Origin: Massilia eburnea
Lineage (GTDB): Bacteria > Pseudomonadota > Gammaproteobacteria > Burkholderiales > Burkholderiaceae_D
Assembly (NCBI RefSeq): GCF_009720745.1
Contig: NZ_WNKX01000014.1
Coordinates: 89,360-153,359 of the forward strand
DNA length: 64,000 bases
Reading direction: 5' to 3'
Numbering within the stretch: position 1 is the first letter of the stretch; each line of letters begins with the position of its first letter. The notes below the pieces were generated by a model. It was not told the origin of the DNA. It was given only the letters and a program-made list of their open reading frames with translations, and ran no database searches. Below, one piece after another: positions 8,433 through 18,010 of the stretch. The position numbers and the translations under genes were made by a program.

Positions 8433-9269
8433 TTAGCCTGCGGCGCCGAGCTGTTCGCCCAATTCCTTGCCGCGTGCTGCGGCGGCTTTGACGGCGGCGA
8501 TGATGGCGGCCTTCACGCCGCTCGCTTCCATGCTGGTCAGCGCGGCGTACGTGGTGCCGCCTTTCGACGTCACCTTCTCGCGCAAGACCGGCACCGGATC
8601 GGCTGATTCCACGGCCAGTTGGGCCGCGCCGGTGAAAGTCGCCATGGCCAGCTGCTTGCCCTGCTCCGCCGTCAGCCCCAGTTCCTGGGCCGCCTGCTGC
8701 ATCGCTTCGATGAAATAGAACACATAGGCCGGGCCGCTGCCCGAAACCGCCGTCACCGCATCGATCTTCGACTCATCGTCCAGCCACACCGTTTCACCAA
8801 CGGCGCGCAGGATCTGGTCGGCCGCCTCGCGCTGCGCAGTGCTCACGCCCGACGAGGCGACCATGCCAGTCACCCCCTTGCCGATCAGGGCCGGGGTATT
8901 GGGCATGGTGCGCACGATGGCCTGGTAGCCGCCCAGCCAACGCGACAAATCCTGCGCGCGGATGCCGGCCGCAATCGACAGCACGAGCGGCGAACGGCCC
9001 GCCGCCCGCGCTGCTTGCAGCAGCGGCAGCAGCTGCTGCGTCACTTCATGCATCACCTGCGGCTTGACCGCCAGCACCAGCACCTCGGCTGCGCCAACGG
9101 CCTCGCCGGCGACGCCAGCAACGGTTACGCCATATTCCTGGCGCAGCTTTTCCAGCGAAGCCGGGTTCGGGTCCACCACGTGGATATTGCCCCCCGGGGT
9201 CAGCTTGCCGGCCAGGCCGGCGATCAGGGCGGCAGCCATATTGCCGCCGCCAATGAATGCGATCTTCAT
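8433..9269 (-). CDS. proC: Pyrroline-5-carboxylate reductase
   Basis: 278 residues catalysing the last step of proline synthesis, NAD(P)H-dependent reduction of pyrroline-5-carboxylate. The N-terminal Rossmann signature IAFIGGGNMAAALI and the C-terminal family motif SGSGPAYVFYFIEAM...LTSMEASGVKAA are present (shown in pieces). Length is normal. It lies 3 bp downstream of yggS in the same direction, the common bacterial yggS-proC arrangement, which fits a shared role around proline and pyridoxal phosphate homeostasis. Confidence 0.95.
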   Translation of the reverse strand: MKIAFIGGGNMAAALIAGLAGKLTPGGNIHVVDPNPASLEKLRQEYGVTVAGVAGEAVGAAEVLVLAVKPQVMHEVTQQLLPLLQAARAAGRSPLVLSIAAGIRAQDLSRWLGGYQAIVRTMPNTPALIGKGVTGMVASSGVSTAQREAADQILRAVGETVWLDDESKIDAVTAVSGSGPAYVFYFIEAMQQAAQELGLTAEQGKQLAMATFTGAAQLAVESADPVPVLREKVTSKGGTTYAALTSMEASGVKAAIIAAVKAAAARGKELGEQLGAAG

Positions 9270-9272
9270 TTC

Positions 9273-9980
9273 CTATCCTTTGTTGTATTGGCGCGCGCCA
9301 AAAATGGCCGAGCCGACGCGCACGATGGTCGCGCCCTCGTGGATCGCCGGCCGCATATCGGCCGACATCCCCATCGACAGGGTATCGAGTGCGATGCCTT
9401 CGGCGCGCAGTTGTTCGTAGAGTTCACGCAGCACGCGGAAGGCCGCGCGCTGCCTGTCGAAATCGTCTTCCGGCTCGGGGATGGCCATCAAGCCGCGCAA
9501 GACAAGGCGCGGCAGCGCGGCCACGGTACGGGCCAGCGCTGCGGCGTCGGCGGGCAGCACGCCACTTTTGCTGGCCTCCCCGCTGGTGTTGACCTGGATG
9601 CACACCTGCAGCGGATGCAGGCCCTCGGGCCGCTGCTCGCTCAAGCGCTGCGCAATCTTCTCGCGCTCAATCGTGTGCACCCAATCGAAGTTTTCGGCTA
9701 TAAGACGCGTCTTATTGCTCTGGATTGGTCCGATAAAATGCCACTCGAGCGGCGTACAGCTGCGCATCTTCGCCAGTTGCCCGATCTTCTCCACGCCTTC
9801 CTGCACATAGTTCTCGCCGAAGGCGCGCTGTCCGGCCAGCACCGCCTCGAACACGGCCTGCGCCGGGAAGGTCTTGGAGACGGCCAGCAGCTGGACTTCG
9901 TTGGGCATACGCTGCGCTTCGCGTGCGGCAACGTTAATTGCTTCAGTAACAACTTGCAAGTTGTGGGCTATTGTGGACAT
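9273..9980 (-). CDS. yggS: YggS/PLPBP family pyridoxal phosphate homeostasis protein
   Basis: 235 residues of the single-domain alanine-racemase-like barrel that binds pyridoxal phosphate without known catalysis. The PLP lysine lies in LLAVSKTFP; FGENYVQEG, HFIGPIQSNKTR and LSMGMSADMRPAI are conserved. ATG at 9980 (MSTIAHNL) is chosen over an in-frame TTG at 10001. It is divergent from pilT with 57 bp between starts, a YggS-PilT neighbourhood common in proteobacteria. Confidence 0.94.
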   Translation of the reverse strand: MSTIAHNLQVVTEAINVAAREAQRMPNEVQLLAVSKTFPAQAVFEAVLAGQRAFGENYVQEGVEKIGQLAKMRSCTPLEWHFIGPIQSNKTRLIAENFDWVHTIEREKIAQRLSEQRPEGLHPLQVCIQVNTSGEASKSGVLPADAAALARTVAALPRLVLRGLMAIPEPEDDFDRQRAAFRVLRELYEQLRAEGIALDTLSMGMSADMRPAIHEGATIVRVGSAIFGARQYNKG

Positions 9981-10037
9981 AATCGAATGAGACAGGGCCA
10001 AGCTTTTTTGGCTATTGAAAAAGCACAGGGATTATAA

Positions 10038-11081
10038 ATGGACATTTCCGAACTTCTCGCATTCTCCGTCAAGAACAAGGCATCTGACTTGCACCTGTCT
10101 GCAGGCTTGCCGCCGATGATCCGCGTGCACGGCGACGTGCGCCGCATCAACCTTCCGCCGCTGGAGCACAAGGACGTGCACGGCATGATCTATGACATCA
10201 TGAACGACGGCCAGCGCAAGGCTTATGAAGAGATGCTGGAATGCGACTTTTCGTTCGCAATTCCGGGCCTGGCGCGTTTCCGCGTCAACGCCTACAACCA
10301 GGAACGCGGCGCGGCCGCCGTGCTGCGTACCATTCCTTCCAAGATCCTGTCGCTGGAAGAACTGAACGCACCCAAGATCTTCGCCGATTTCGCCATGAAG
10401 CCGCGCGGCCTGGTGCTGGTGACCGGCCCGACCGGTTCCGGCAAGTCGACCACGCTGGCGGCGATGATCAACCATCTCAACGAAAACGAGTACGGCCACA
10501 TCCTGACCATCGAGGACCCGATCGAATTCGTGCACGAATCGAAGAAGTGCCTGATCAACCAGCGCGAAGTGGGTCCGCATACGCTGTCCTTCAACAACGC
10601 ACTGCGCTCGGCGCTGCGGGAAGACCCGGACGCCATCCTGGTGGGCGAGTTGCGCGACCTGGAAACCATCCGCCTGGCGCTGTCGGCCGCCGAAACCGGC
10701 CACCTGGTGTTCGGCACCCTGCACACCTCGTCCGCCGCGAAAACCATCGACCGTATCATCGACGTGTTCCCGGCCGAAGAAAAGGAAATGGTGCGCGCCA
10801 TGCTGTCCGAATCGCTGCAGGCCGTCATTTCCCAGACGCTGCTCAAGACCAAGGACGGTTCCGGCCGCGTCGCCGCACACGAAATCATGGTCGGCACGCC
10901 GGCGATCCGTAACCTGATCCGCGAAGCGAAGATCGCGCAGATGTATTCCTCGATCCAGACCGGCAACAACGTCGGCATGCAGACGCTGGACCAGAACCTG
11001 ACGGACCTGGTCCGCCGCAACATCATCTCGCCGGTCGCCGCGCGCGCCGCCGCCAAGATTCCCGACAACTTCCCAGGCTAA
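10038..11081 (+). CDS. pilT: Type IV pilus retraction ATPase PilT
   Basis: 347 residues, the normal PilT length. It powers pilus disassembly and twitching motility. It shows the PilT N-terminal domain (SDLHLSAGLPPMIRVHGD), Walker A GPTGSGKST at about residues 130-138, the Asp box LTIEDPIEFVH, Walker B with AILVGELRD and the His box TGHLVFGTLHTSSA. The AIRNLIREAKIAQMYS segment is diagnostic of PilT rather than PilU. It is followed after 5 bp by pilU, so the pair is an operon. Confidence 0.95.
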   Translation: MDISELLAFSVKNKASDLHLSAGLPPMIRVHGDVRRINLPPLEHKDVHGMIYDIMNDGQRKAYEEMLECDFSFAIPGLARFRVNAYNQERGAAAVLRTIPSKILSLEELNAPKIFADFAMKPRGLVLVTGPTGSGKSTTLAAMINHLNENEYGHILTIEDPIEFVHESKKCLINQREVGPHTLSFNNALRSALREDPDAILVGELRDLETIRLALSAAETGHLVFGTLHTSSAAKTIDRIIDVFPAEEKEMVRAMLSESLQAVISQTLLKTKDGSGRVAAHEIMVGTPAIRNLIREAKIAQMYSSIQTGNNVGMQTLDQNLTDLVRRNIISPVAARAAAKIPDNFPG

Positions 11082-11086
11082 ACCAC

Positions 11087-12223
11087 ATGGAACGCGACCA
11101 GGCTTCAAAATTCATGTTCGACCTGCTGCGCCTGATGGTCAGCAAAAAAGGTTCGGACTTGTTCATCACCGCCGGCTTCCCGCCGGCCATCAAGATCGAC
11201 GGCAAGATGACGCCCGTCTCGGCCCAGGCATTGACCCCGGCCCATACGGCCGACCTGGCCCGTTCGATCATGAACGACAAACAGACTGCATCGTTCGAGC
11301 AGACCAAGGAAGCCAACTTCGCCATCAGCCCCGGCGACCTAGGGCGCTTCCGTGTCTCGGCCTTCGTGCAAATGAGCTGCGTGGGCATGGTGCTGCGTAC
11401 CATCAACAGCTCGATCCCGGAATTCGACGACCTGGGCCTGCCGCCGGTGCTGAAGGACGTGATCATGTCCAAGCGCGGCCTGGTGATCATGGTCGGCGCT
11501 ACCGGTTCCGGTAAATCGACTACGTTGGCGGCCATGGTCGGTCACCGCAACCAGAACAGCCACGGCCACATCATCACGATCGAAGACCCGGTCGAATTCG
11601 TGCACCCGCACCGCAACTGCATCATCACGCAGCGCGAAGTGGGCGTCGATACCGAGGACTGGGAAATCGCGCTGAAGAACACCCTGCGCCAGGCGCCGGA
11701 CGTGATCCAGATCGGCGAGATCCGCGACCGCCAGACCATGGACCACGCAATCGCGTTCGCCGAAACCGGCCACCTGTGCCTGGCCACCCTGCACGCCAAC
11801 AGCTCCAACCAGGCGCTGGACCGTATCATCAACTTCTTCCCTGAAGAGCGCCGCCAGCAGCTGCTGATGGACTTGTCCCTGAACCTGAAGGGCATGATCT
11901 CGCAGCGCCTGATCCCGAAAAAGGATGCCAAGGGCCGCGCCGTGGCGGTGGAGATCATGCTGAATTCCCCGCTGATCGCGGACCTGATCTTCAAGGGCCA
12001 GGTGCACGAGATCAAGGAACTGATGAAGCGCTCGCGCGAACTGGGCATGCAAACCTTCGACCAGGCTCTGTTCGACCTGTACGAAGCCGGCGCCATCACC
12101 TATGAAGATGCGCTGCGCAACGCGGACTCGGTCAACGATTTGCGCCTGGCCATCAAGCTGGAATCGAAGGAAGCGAAGAACCGTGACCTGGCGGCCGGCA
12201 CCGAGCATCTGGGGATCATCTGA
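11087..12223 (+). CDS. pilU: Type IV pilus retraction ATPase PilU
   Basis: 378 residues. An accessory retraction ATPase that works with PilT under load. Walker A is GATGSGKST, with IITIEDPVEFVHPH, IQIGEIRDRQT and TGHLCLATLHANS. It shares the INFFPEERRQQLL and SRELGMQTFDQALFDLYEAG blocks with the paralogue at 1785-2984. The stop TGA shares its last base with the ATG of the glutathione peroxidase gene, an unusually tight coupling between a pilus motor and a stress enzyme. Confidence 0.94.
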   Translation: MERDQASKFMFDLLRLMVSKKGSDLFITAGFPPAIKIDGKMTPVSAQALTPAHTADLARSIMNDKQTASFEQTKEANFAISPGDLGRFRVSAFVQMSCVGMVLRTINSSIPEFDDLGLPPVLKDVIMSKRGLVIMVGATGSGKSTTLAAMVGHRNQNSHGHIITIEDPVEFVHPHRNCIITQREVGVDTEDWEIALKNTLRQAPDVIQIGEIRDRQTMDHAIAFAETGHLCLATLHANSSNQALDRIINFFPEERRQQLLMDLSLNLKGMISQRLIPKKDAKGRAVAVEIMLNSPLIADLIFKGQVHEIKELMKRSRELGMQTFDQALFDLYEAGAITYEDALRNADSVNDLRLAIKLESKEAKNRDLAAGTEHLGII

Positions 12224-12708
12224 TGACCACTGTTTTCGACTTCAGTGCCGACAGCCTGGCCGGCCAGCCGGTCGACCTGGCGCAGTACAGGGGCAAGGTG
12301 CTGCTGATCGTGAACACCGCCAGCAAATGCGGCTTCACGCCCCAGTACCAGGGGCTGGAGGAATTGCACAAGGAGTTCGCCGGCCAGCCTTTCGAGGTGC
12401 TGGGCTTCCCCTGCAACCAGTTCGGCCAGCAGGAGCCGGGCAGCGCTGAGGAAATCGGCGCCTTCTGCGAAAAGAACTATGGCGTCACCTTCCCGGTGTT
12501 CGCCAAGATCGACGTCAACGGCGACAACGCGCACCCGCTGTACCAGCACCTGAAAAAGAACGCGCCGGGCATCCTGGGCACGGAAGGCATCAAATGGAAC
12601 TTCACCAAGTTCCTGGTGCGCAAGGACGGCACGATTGCCGGCCGCTATGCCCCAACCACCAAGCCCGCCGAACTGGCGGGCGACATCAGGAAGCTGTTAG
12701 CGGAATAA
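12223..12708 (+). CDS. Glutathione peroxidase (BtuE type)
   Basis: 161 residues of the thioredoxin-fold peroxidase family reducing hydrogen peroxide and lipid hydroperoxides. The catalytic cysteine is residue 36 in NTASKCGFTPQ (selenocysteine in mammalian homologues). The Gln of GFPCNQFGQQEPG and the Trp of IKWNFTKFLV complete the active site. It begins one base inside the pilU stop (TGATG), so it is co-transcribed with pilT and pilU. The enzyme may really prefer thioredoxin, as many bacterial homologues do. Confidence 0.93.
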   Translation: MTTVFDFSADSLAGQPVDLAQYRGKVLLIVNTASKCGFTPQYQGLEELHKEFAGQPFEVLGFPCNQFGQQEPGSAEEIGAFCEKNYGVTFPVFAKIDVNGDNAHPLYQHLKKNAPGILGTEGIKWNFTKFLVRKDGTIAGRYAPTTKPAELAGDIRKLLAE

Positions 12709-12722
12709 GGGGGCGCGCCGCC

Positions 12723-15700
12723 ATGGGCGAGGTCAGGCTGTATTTGATCCAGCTATTTTCACCGCCTGCTGACCCGGCGCTACTCACTTACGGGATTTAC
12801 GATCCCTGGCTGGTCATCCTGTCCGTGGTGGTGGCCAGCTTTTCCTCCGCCATGGGGCTGCAGATGGCCGGCCAGGCCGCACGCAGCGGCCGGCCTGCGC
12901 TGCGCCTGGCGGCACTCGTCACAGGCAGCCTGGCGCTGGGCAGCGGCGTGTGGGCCATGCACTTCATCGGCATGCTGGCGTTTAACCTGTGCACGCCGGT
13001 TTCCTACGACCCCGTGATTACCTTGCTGTCGATGTTGCCCAGCATCGCCGCCTCCACCGTCGCCCTGTCCCTGCTGAGCCGCAAGCGGATCGGCTTGCGC
13101 AGCCTGCTGGTGGGCGGGGTGCTGGTCGGCGCCGGCATCGGCGCCATGCACTACACCGGCATGGCCGCCCTGCGCTCGGCCCTGCAGCTGCGCTACGATC
13201 CCTGGATGTTCGCGCTCTCAATCGTGGTGGCGGTGGCGCTGGCGACCCTGGCGCTGTGGGTGCGCTTTGGGCTGCAAGGCTTGCGCGGGCGCCTCGGCGA
13301 GGCCGGCAGCGTGGTCGCCGCCGGCATCATCATGGGCTGCGCCATCGCGGGCATGCACTACACGGGCATGGCTGCCGCGCGCTTCGTCGGCCGGGTGCCG
13401 CTCGATCCTGCCAGCGGCATCGCCAATGCCGGCTTCCTGGCGCTGGCGGTGACCATGACCACGGCGCTGCTGACGGCACTGGTGGTGTCGGCCAACGGCA
13501 TGCTGCGCTACCGCATCCTGTTCCACCACGTGAGCGAACTGGAACAGGCGCTGCGCACCAGCGAGGAGCAGCTGCGTTCCCTGATCACGAACATCCCCGG
13601 CATCACCTTCCGCTGCCGCAATGCGCCGGGCTGGCCGCTGGTATTCGTCAGCGACGCCATCGAAAGCATGACCGGCTATCCTGCCGCCGATTTCACTGGC
13701 AACCCGCCGAAACGGCTGTTCGGTGAGCTGGTGCATCCGGAAGACTGGCCTTCGGTGCAGAAAGGTGCTCGCGCCGCAGTCGAACAGCGCCGCCCCTTCA
13801 CGCTGGAATACCGCATCATCCACCGCGATGGCAGCATCCACTGGTTCTGGGGCAACGGCAACGTGGTGCTGGGCCCGAGCGGCGAGGTCGAGCTGCTGGA
13901 CGGCGTGGTGCTGGACATCAGCAACCGGCGCCTGATGGAGCAGGACCTGCGCCTGGCCAAGGAACGCGCCGAGCAGGCCGCCGCGGCGCGCGCCGCCTTC
14001 CTGGCCAACATGAGCCATGAGATCCGTACGCCGATGAATTCCATCCTGGGCTTCACCGACGTGCTGTTGAACGGCGAATTGACCGCGCCGCAGCGGCGTC
14101 ACCTGGACACGGTGCGCAATGCCGGCCGCTCTCTGCTGCGGCTGCTGAACGCCATCCTCGACACGGCCAAGCTGGATAAGGGGGCGGTGGAACTCGAGCT
14201 GCACGATTTCAGCCTGCTCGCGCTGACGGACGAATTGTCCTCCACCATGGGCAATGCCGCCAAAGCCAAGGGATTGGAGATGTCCCTGCACTACGACCCT
14301 GCCCTGCCGAACTGGATCCACGGCGACGAGCTGCGCGTACGGCAGGTATTGACCAACCTGATGGACAACGCCATCAAGTTCACCAGCCAGGGCGGCGTAT
14401 CGCTGGCGGCGAGCCTGGAGCGCGAAGGCGAGCGGCGCATGGTGCATTTCGCCGTCAGCGATACCGGCATCGGCATTGCGCCGGACCGCATGCAGGCCAT
14501 TTTCGAGCCCTTCGTCCAGGCCGACGCGTCGATGAACCGGCGCTTCGGCGGCACCGGCCTTGGCACCACCATCTGCAAGCAGCTCGTCGAGCTGATGGGC
14601 GGCCGGCTGCGGGCTGAAAGCACGCTGGGCAAAGGCAGCACCTTCCACGTCACCCTGCCCTTGCTGGCGGCGCGCGACGAAGCGGTGCGCAGCGCCGCGG
14701 CGCCAACCTTGCTGCCGCCAATGCATATCCTGGCTGCCGACGACGTCCCGCAAAACCTGGAAGTGCTGTTGCTGCTGCTGGCCAAGCTTGGACACACGGT
14801 GACGGGAGCCAGCGACGGCGCGATGGCGGCGCAGCTGGCGTCGGAAGCGACGTTCGACGCCATCCTGATGGACGTGCAGATGCCCGGCATGGATGGCCTG
14901 GAAGCGACGCGCCGCATCCGCGCCGACGAAGCTTCGCAGGGACGCAGGCGCACGCCCGTCATCGCCATGACAGCCAGCGTGCTGGAACGCGACCGGGAAG
15001 CGACGCGCGAGGCGGGCATGGACGGTTTCACGACCAAACCGGTCGACGTCGCCGTGCTGACGCAGGAATTGGCGCGCGTGCTGGGCATGCCGGCCGGCGC
15101 GCCGCAACTGGCGCCGCCGGCCGCGCCGGTGCGTGGCATGGTGCTGGACATCGAACAGGGGCTGGCCCGTTGGGCCGGGCAGCATGAGGCCTATCAGCGC
15201 GCATTGCGGCGCTATGCCCACGAAAACGAGAATGCCGGGCGGGAACTCAAGGCCGCGATGGCGGCCGGCCAGCATGCCGATTGCGCCACCCTGGCGCACC
15301 GCATGCGCGGCGCGGCTGCCAACCTCGGCATGGAACAACTGGCCGATGCGCTATGGCGCCTCGAGCGCGGCCTGCAGGAACCGGATGGGCGGGCGGAACT
15401 GCCGGCACTGCTGGAACTGGCCGTGGTTCGCTTGTCCGAGACGCTGGCTGCCGTGTGGGCGCACGACGCCGCCTTGCGCCAACGGCGTGCCGCGGCCGAC
15501 GTCCCGGCCGCCGCGGCGACCGCCAGCCCGGCTTCCGTCGCGCTGGACCTGCAACACGTGCATGCCCTGGGCGACGCGATGCTGCAGTCACTGGAACGCG
15601 GCAGCTTCGACCAGCACGAGATGGCGGCGCTGGCCGAAGCATTGCGCGGCTGCGTCGCCGCGGAACGCCTGCAAGCCTTGCAGCGTGCGCTGGACGACTT

Positions 15701-15776
15701 CGATTTCGAGGCCGCACGCAGCGCCCTGCAAGCATTGCTCGAAGAATGCATGAATACGCAAAAGGATCCACCATGA
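12723..15776 (+). CDS. MHYT-domain hybrid histidine kinase (MHYT-PAS-HisKA-HATPase-REC-HPt)
   Basis: 1017 residues from ATG 12723 (MGEVRLYL). The N-terminal 240 residues form the seven-helix MHYT sensor with repeated AMHxxGM motifs (AMHFIGMLAF, AMHYTGMAAL, GMHYTGMAAA), thought to bind copper and sense diatomic gases. Then come a PAS fold (about 290-405), HisKA with His432 (NMSHEIRTPMN), HATPase_c (DTGIGIAP, GGTGLGTTIC), a receiver with Asp717 (ILMDVQMPGMDG) and an HPt with His859 (LAHRMRGAAANLG). The stop overlaps the ATG of the HD-GYP gene (ATGA), so both proteins are made together. The output is probably relayed to that REC-HD-GYP phosphodiesterase. A second MHYT protein is at 53531. Confidence 0.92.
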   Translation: MGEVRLYLIQLFSPPADPALLTYGIYDPWLVILSVVVASFSSAMGLQMAGQAARSGRPALRLAALVTGSLALGSGVWAMHFIGMLAFNLCTPVSYDPVITLLSMLPSIAASTVALSLLSRKRIGLRSLLVGGVLVGAGIGAMHYTGMAALRSALQLRYDPWMFALSIVVAVALATLALWVRFGLQGLRGRLGEAGSVVAAGIIMGCAIAGMHYTGMAAARFVGRVPLDPASGIANAGFLALAVTMTTALLTALVVSANGMLRYRILFHHVSELEQALRTSEEQLRSLITNIPGITFRCRNAPGWPLVFVSDAIESMTGYPAADFTGNPPKRLFGELVHPEDWPSVQKGARAAVEQRRPFTLEYRIIHRDGSIHWFWGNGNVVLGPSGEVELLDGVVLDISNRRLMEQDLRLAKERAEQAAAARAAFLANMSHEIRTPMNSILGFTDVLLNGELTAPQRRHLDTVRNAGRSLLRLLNAILDTAKLDKGAVELELHDFSLLALTDELSSTMGNAAKAKGLEMSLHYDPALPNWIHGDELRVRQVLTNLMDNAIKFTSQGGVSLAASLEREGERRMVHFAVSDTGIGIAPDRMQAIFEPFVQADASMNRRFGGTGLGTTICKQLVELMGGRLRAESTLGKGSTFHVTLPLLAARDEAVRSAAAPTLLPPMHILAADDVPQNLEVLLLLLAKLGHTVTGASDGAMAAQLASEATFDAILMDVQMPGMDGLEATRRIRADEASQGRRRTPVIAMTASVLERDREATREAGMDGFTTKPVDVAVLTQELARVLGMPAGAPQLAPPAAPVRGMVLDIEQGLARWAGQHEAYQRALRRYAHENENAGRELKAAMAAGQHADCATLAHRMRGAAANLGMEQLADALWRLERGLQEPDGRAELPALLELAVVRLSETLAAVWAHDAALRQRRAAADVPAAAATASPASVALDLQHVHALGDAMLQSLERGSFDQHEMAALAEALRGCVAAERLQALQRALDDFDFEAARSALQALLEECMNTQKDPP

Positions 15777-16756
15777 CGCGACAAGCCACGGTGCTAGCGG
15801 TCGACGACGAAGCGACCAACCTGCAGCTGCTGCGCCAGGTCTTGCAAGACCAGTACCGGCTGCTCTTCGCCAAGGATGGTGCGCGCGCCATCGAGCTGGC
15901 GGTCAACGAAAAGCCCGACCTGGTCCTGCTCGACGTGATGATGCCGGAGATGACGGGATACGACGTCTGCCGCGTGCTGAAAGCCAATCCCGCCACCGCC
16001 GGCATTCCCGTGATATTCGTGACGGCGCTGACCGATGCAAACGACGAGGTGGATGGTTTTGAAGCCGGCGCCGTGGACTTCATCAGCAAGCCGCTCAGCC
16101 CTGCCGTCGTCAAGGCGCGCGTCAAACTGCACCTGTCGATGGTGCGCATGGAGGAGCTGCGCGCCAGCCGGCTGGCGATCGTGCAGCGCCTTGGCCTGGC
16201 CGCCGAGTATAAGGACAATGAAACCGGCCTGCACGTCATCCGCATGAGCCACTATGCGCGCCTGCTCGGCATCGCCGCCGGCTTCGACGAACAGGAAGCC
16301 GAAGACCTGTTCATCGCGGCGCCGATGCACGACATCGGCAAGATCGGAATCCCCGACAGCATCCTGCAAAAGCCCGGACGGCTGACGCCGGAAGAATACC
16401 TGGTCATGCAAAATCACCCCACCATCGGCGCCCACATCATCGGCCAGCACGAAGGCGGCATGCTGGCGATGGCGCACGACGTGGCGCTGTCACACCACGA
16501 GAAATGGGATGGCTGCGGCTACCCCAACCGCTTGGCCGGCGAAGACATCCCGCTGGCGGCACGGGTTGTCGCCGTGGCCGACGTGTTCGATGCGCTGACT
16601 TCCGTTCGCCCCTACAAGGCGGCATGGAAGCTGGATGACGCCTGCACCTGGATGCGCGGGCAGCGCGGCGCCCACTTCGAACCGCGGCTGGTCGACCTGT
16701 TCCTCGACCAGCTGCCGGAAGTGACGCAGATCATGGATAAATGGGCCGAACGCTAG
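15773..16756 (+). CDS. Response regulator with HD-GYP cyclic-di-GMP phosphodiesterase domain
   Basis: 327 residues. Receiver domain at the N-terminus with phospho-acceptor Asp54 (LLDVMMPEMTG), then a linker helix and an HD-GYP domain. Metal-binding HD is at residues 186-187 (MHDIGKIGIPD), followed by HHEKWDGCGYPNRL with GYP at about 249-251 and the ADVFDALTSVRPYK signature, so hydrolysis of cyclic-di-GMP is expected. The ATG at 15773 overlaps the kinase stop. It is therefore the likely target of the MHYT kinase phosphorelay. Its 3' end overlaps glcF on the other strand by 4 bp. Confidence 0.94.
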   Translation: MTRQATVLAVDDEATNLQLLRQVLQDQYRLLFAKDGARAIELAVNEKPDLVLLDVMMPEMTGYDVCRVLKANPATAGIPVIFVTALTDANDEVDGFEAGAVDFISKPLSPAVVKARVKLHLSMVRMEELRASRLAIVQRLGLAAEYKDNETGLHVIRMSHYARLLGIAAGFDEQEAEDLFIAAPMHDIGKIGIPDSILQKPGRLTPEEYLVMQNHPTIGAHIIGQHEGGMLAMAHDVALSHHEKWDGCGYPNRLAGEDIPLAARVVAVADVFDALTSVRPYKAAWKLDDACTWMRGQRGAHFEPRLVDLFLDQLPEVTQIMDKWAER

Positions 16757-18009
16757 CCGTGCAGGGCACGGTCAACCAGCTCGATCCAGTGTTCCACCGG
16801 GGTCTCCGTGCCTGATTGCAGGTGGCCGATGCAGCCAATGTTGGCGGAGACAAAGCGTCCGGCGCCGGTGTCGGCCAGGTTGGCCAGCTTCCGGTCGCGC
16901 AGTTGCTGCGACAGCTCCGGCTGCAACAGCGAATAGGTGCCCGCCGAGCCACAGCAAAGGTGCGCGTCGCGGCACATCTTCACTTCCACGCCCAGTGCAC
17001 GCAGCAGGCCTTCCACCTTGCCGCGGATTTGCTGGCCATGCTGCAGCGTGCACGGCGGATGCCACGCCACCGCCGATGCGCCGCTCGCTGCCGTGCCCTC
17101 GCCAGCGTCCGCACGACGTTCGCGCACGCGCTGCGCCAGCTCGGCCTCAAACGCCGGCAGGATTTCGCTCAGGTCGCGCGTCATGTCCGAAATGCGCGCT
17201 GCCTTGGCGGCATACGCGCTGTCGTGCGCCAGCAGGTGGCCATACTCCTTGACCGTCACGCCGCAGCCGGAAGCGGTCATGACGATCGCTTCCGCCGTTT
17301 CCACGTATGGCCACCAGGCATCGATATTGCGCCGCATATCGTCCAGCGCCGCATCCTGGTCGTTCAGGTGGAAGCGCAACGCGCCGCAACAGCCCGCGCC
17401 ACGTGCGGCGACCAGCTGCACGCCTAACGCATCCAGCACCCGCGCGGCAGCGGCGTTGATATTGGGCGCCAGGCCAGGCTGCACGCAGCCATCCAGTACC
17501 AGCATCTTGCGCGCATGCTGGCGCGACGGCCAGGCAGTGCGCGCAGGAAGTGGCGGCAACTTGTCCTGCAGCGGCTTGCTTAACAGAGGCTTCAACAGCT
17601 GCCCAGCAAGCAACGCCGGTTCGAACAGCCAGCGGCGCGGCAGCGCCTCCTTCAGCACATAACGCTTGATACGGTCCGGCAGTTTGCGCGGCACGCGCTG
17701 CTCCACCACTTTGCGGCCAATATCGGCCAGGCGGCCATATTTCACGCCCGAAGGGCAGGTGCTTTCGCAATTGCGGCAAGTCAGGCAACGGTCCAGGTGC
17801 AGCTGCGTGCTGGCGGTAACGGGGGCGCCCTCCAGCACCTGTTTGATCAGGTAGATGCGGCCGCGCGGACCATCCAGCTCATCGCCCAGCAACTGGTAGG
17901 TCGGGCAAGTAGCCGTGCAAAAGCCGCAATGAACGCATGCGCGCAAGATGGCTTCCGCTTCGTCGCCTTCAGGCGTGCCCTTGATGAAATCTGCCAGGTT
18001 CGTTTGCAT
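16753..18009 (-). CDS. glcF: Glycolate oxidase iron-sulfur subunit
   Basis: 418 residues. Two [4Fe-4S] ferredoxin motifs, CVHCGFCTATCP (near residue 25) and CLTCRNCESTCP (near 80), precede two CCG domains (AARGAGCCGALRFH and RDAHLCCGSAGTY), the classic GlcF layout. It passes electrons from GlcD to the quinone pool. The start at 18009 (MQTNLADF) fits 1 bp after the glcE stop; in-frame sequence upstream belongs to glcE. Last gene of glcDEF. Confidence 0.95.
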   Translation of the reverse strand: MQTNLADFIKGTPEGDEAEAILRACVHCGFCTATCPTYQLLGDELDGPRGRIYLIKQVLEGAPVTASTQLHLDRCLTCRNCESTCPSGVKYGRLADIGRKVVEQRVPRKLPDRIKRYVLKEALPRRWLFEPALLAGQLLKPLLSKPLQDKLPPLPARTAWPSRQHARKMLVLDGCVQPGLAPNINAAAARVLDALGVQLVAARGAGCCGALRFHLNDQDAALDDMRRNIDAWWPYVETAEAIVMTASGCGVTVKEYGHLLAHDSAYAAKAARISDMTRDLSEILPAFEAELAQRVRERRADAGEGTAASGASAVAWHPPCTLQHGQQIRGKVEGLLRALGVEVKMCRDAHLCCGSAGTYSLLQPELSQQLRDRKLANLADTGAGRFVSANIGCIGHLQSGTETPVEHWIELVDRALHG

Positions 18010-18010
18010 A

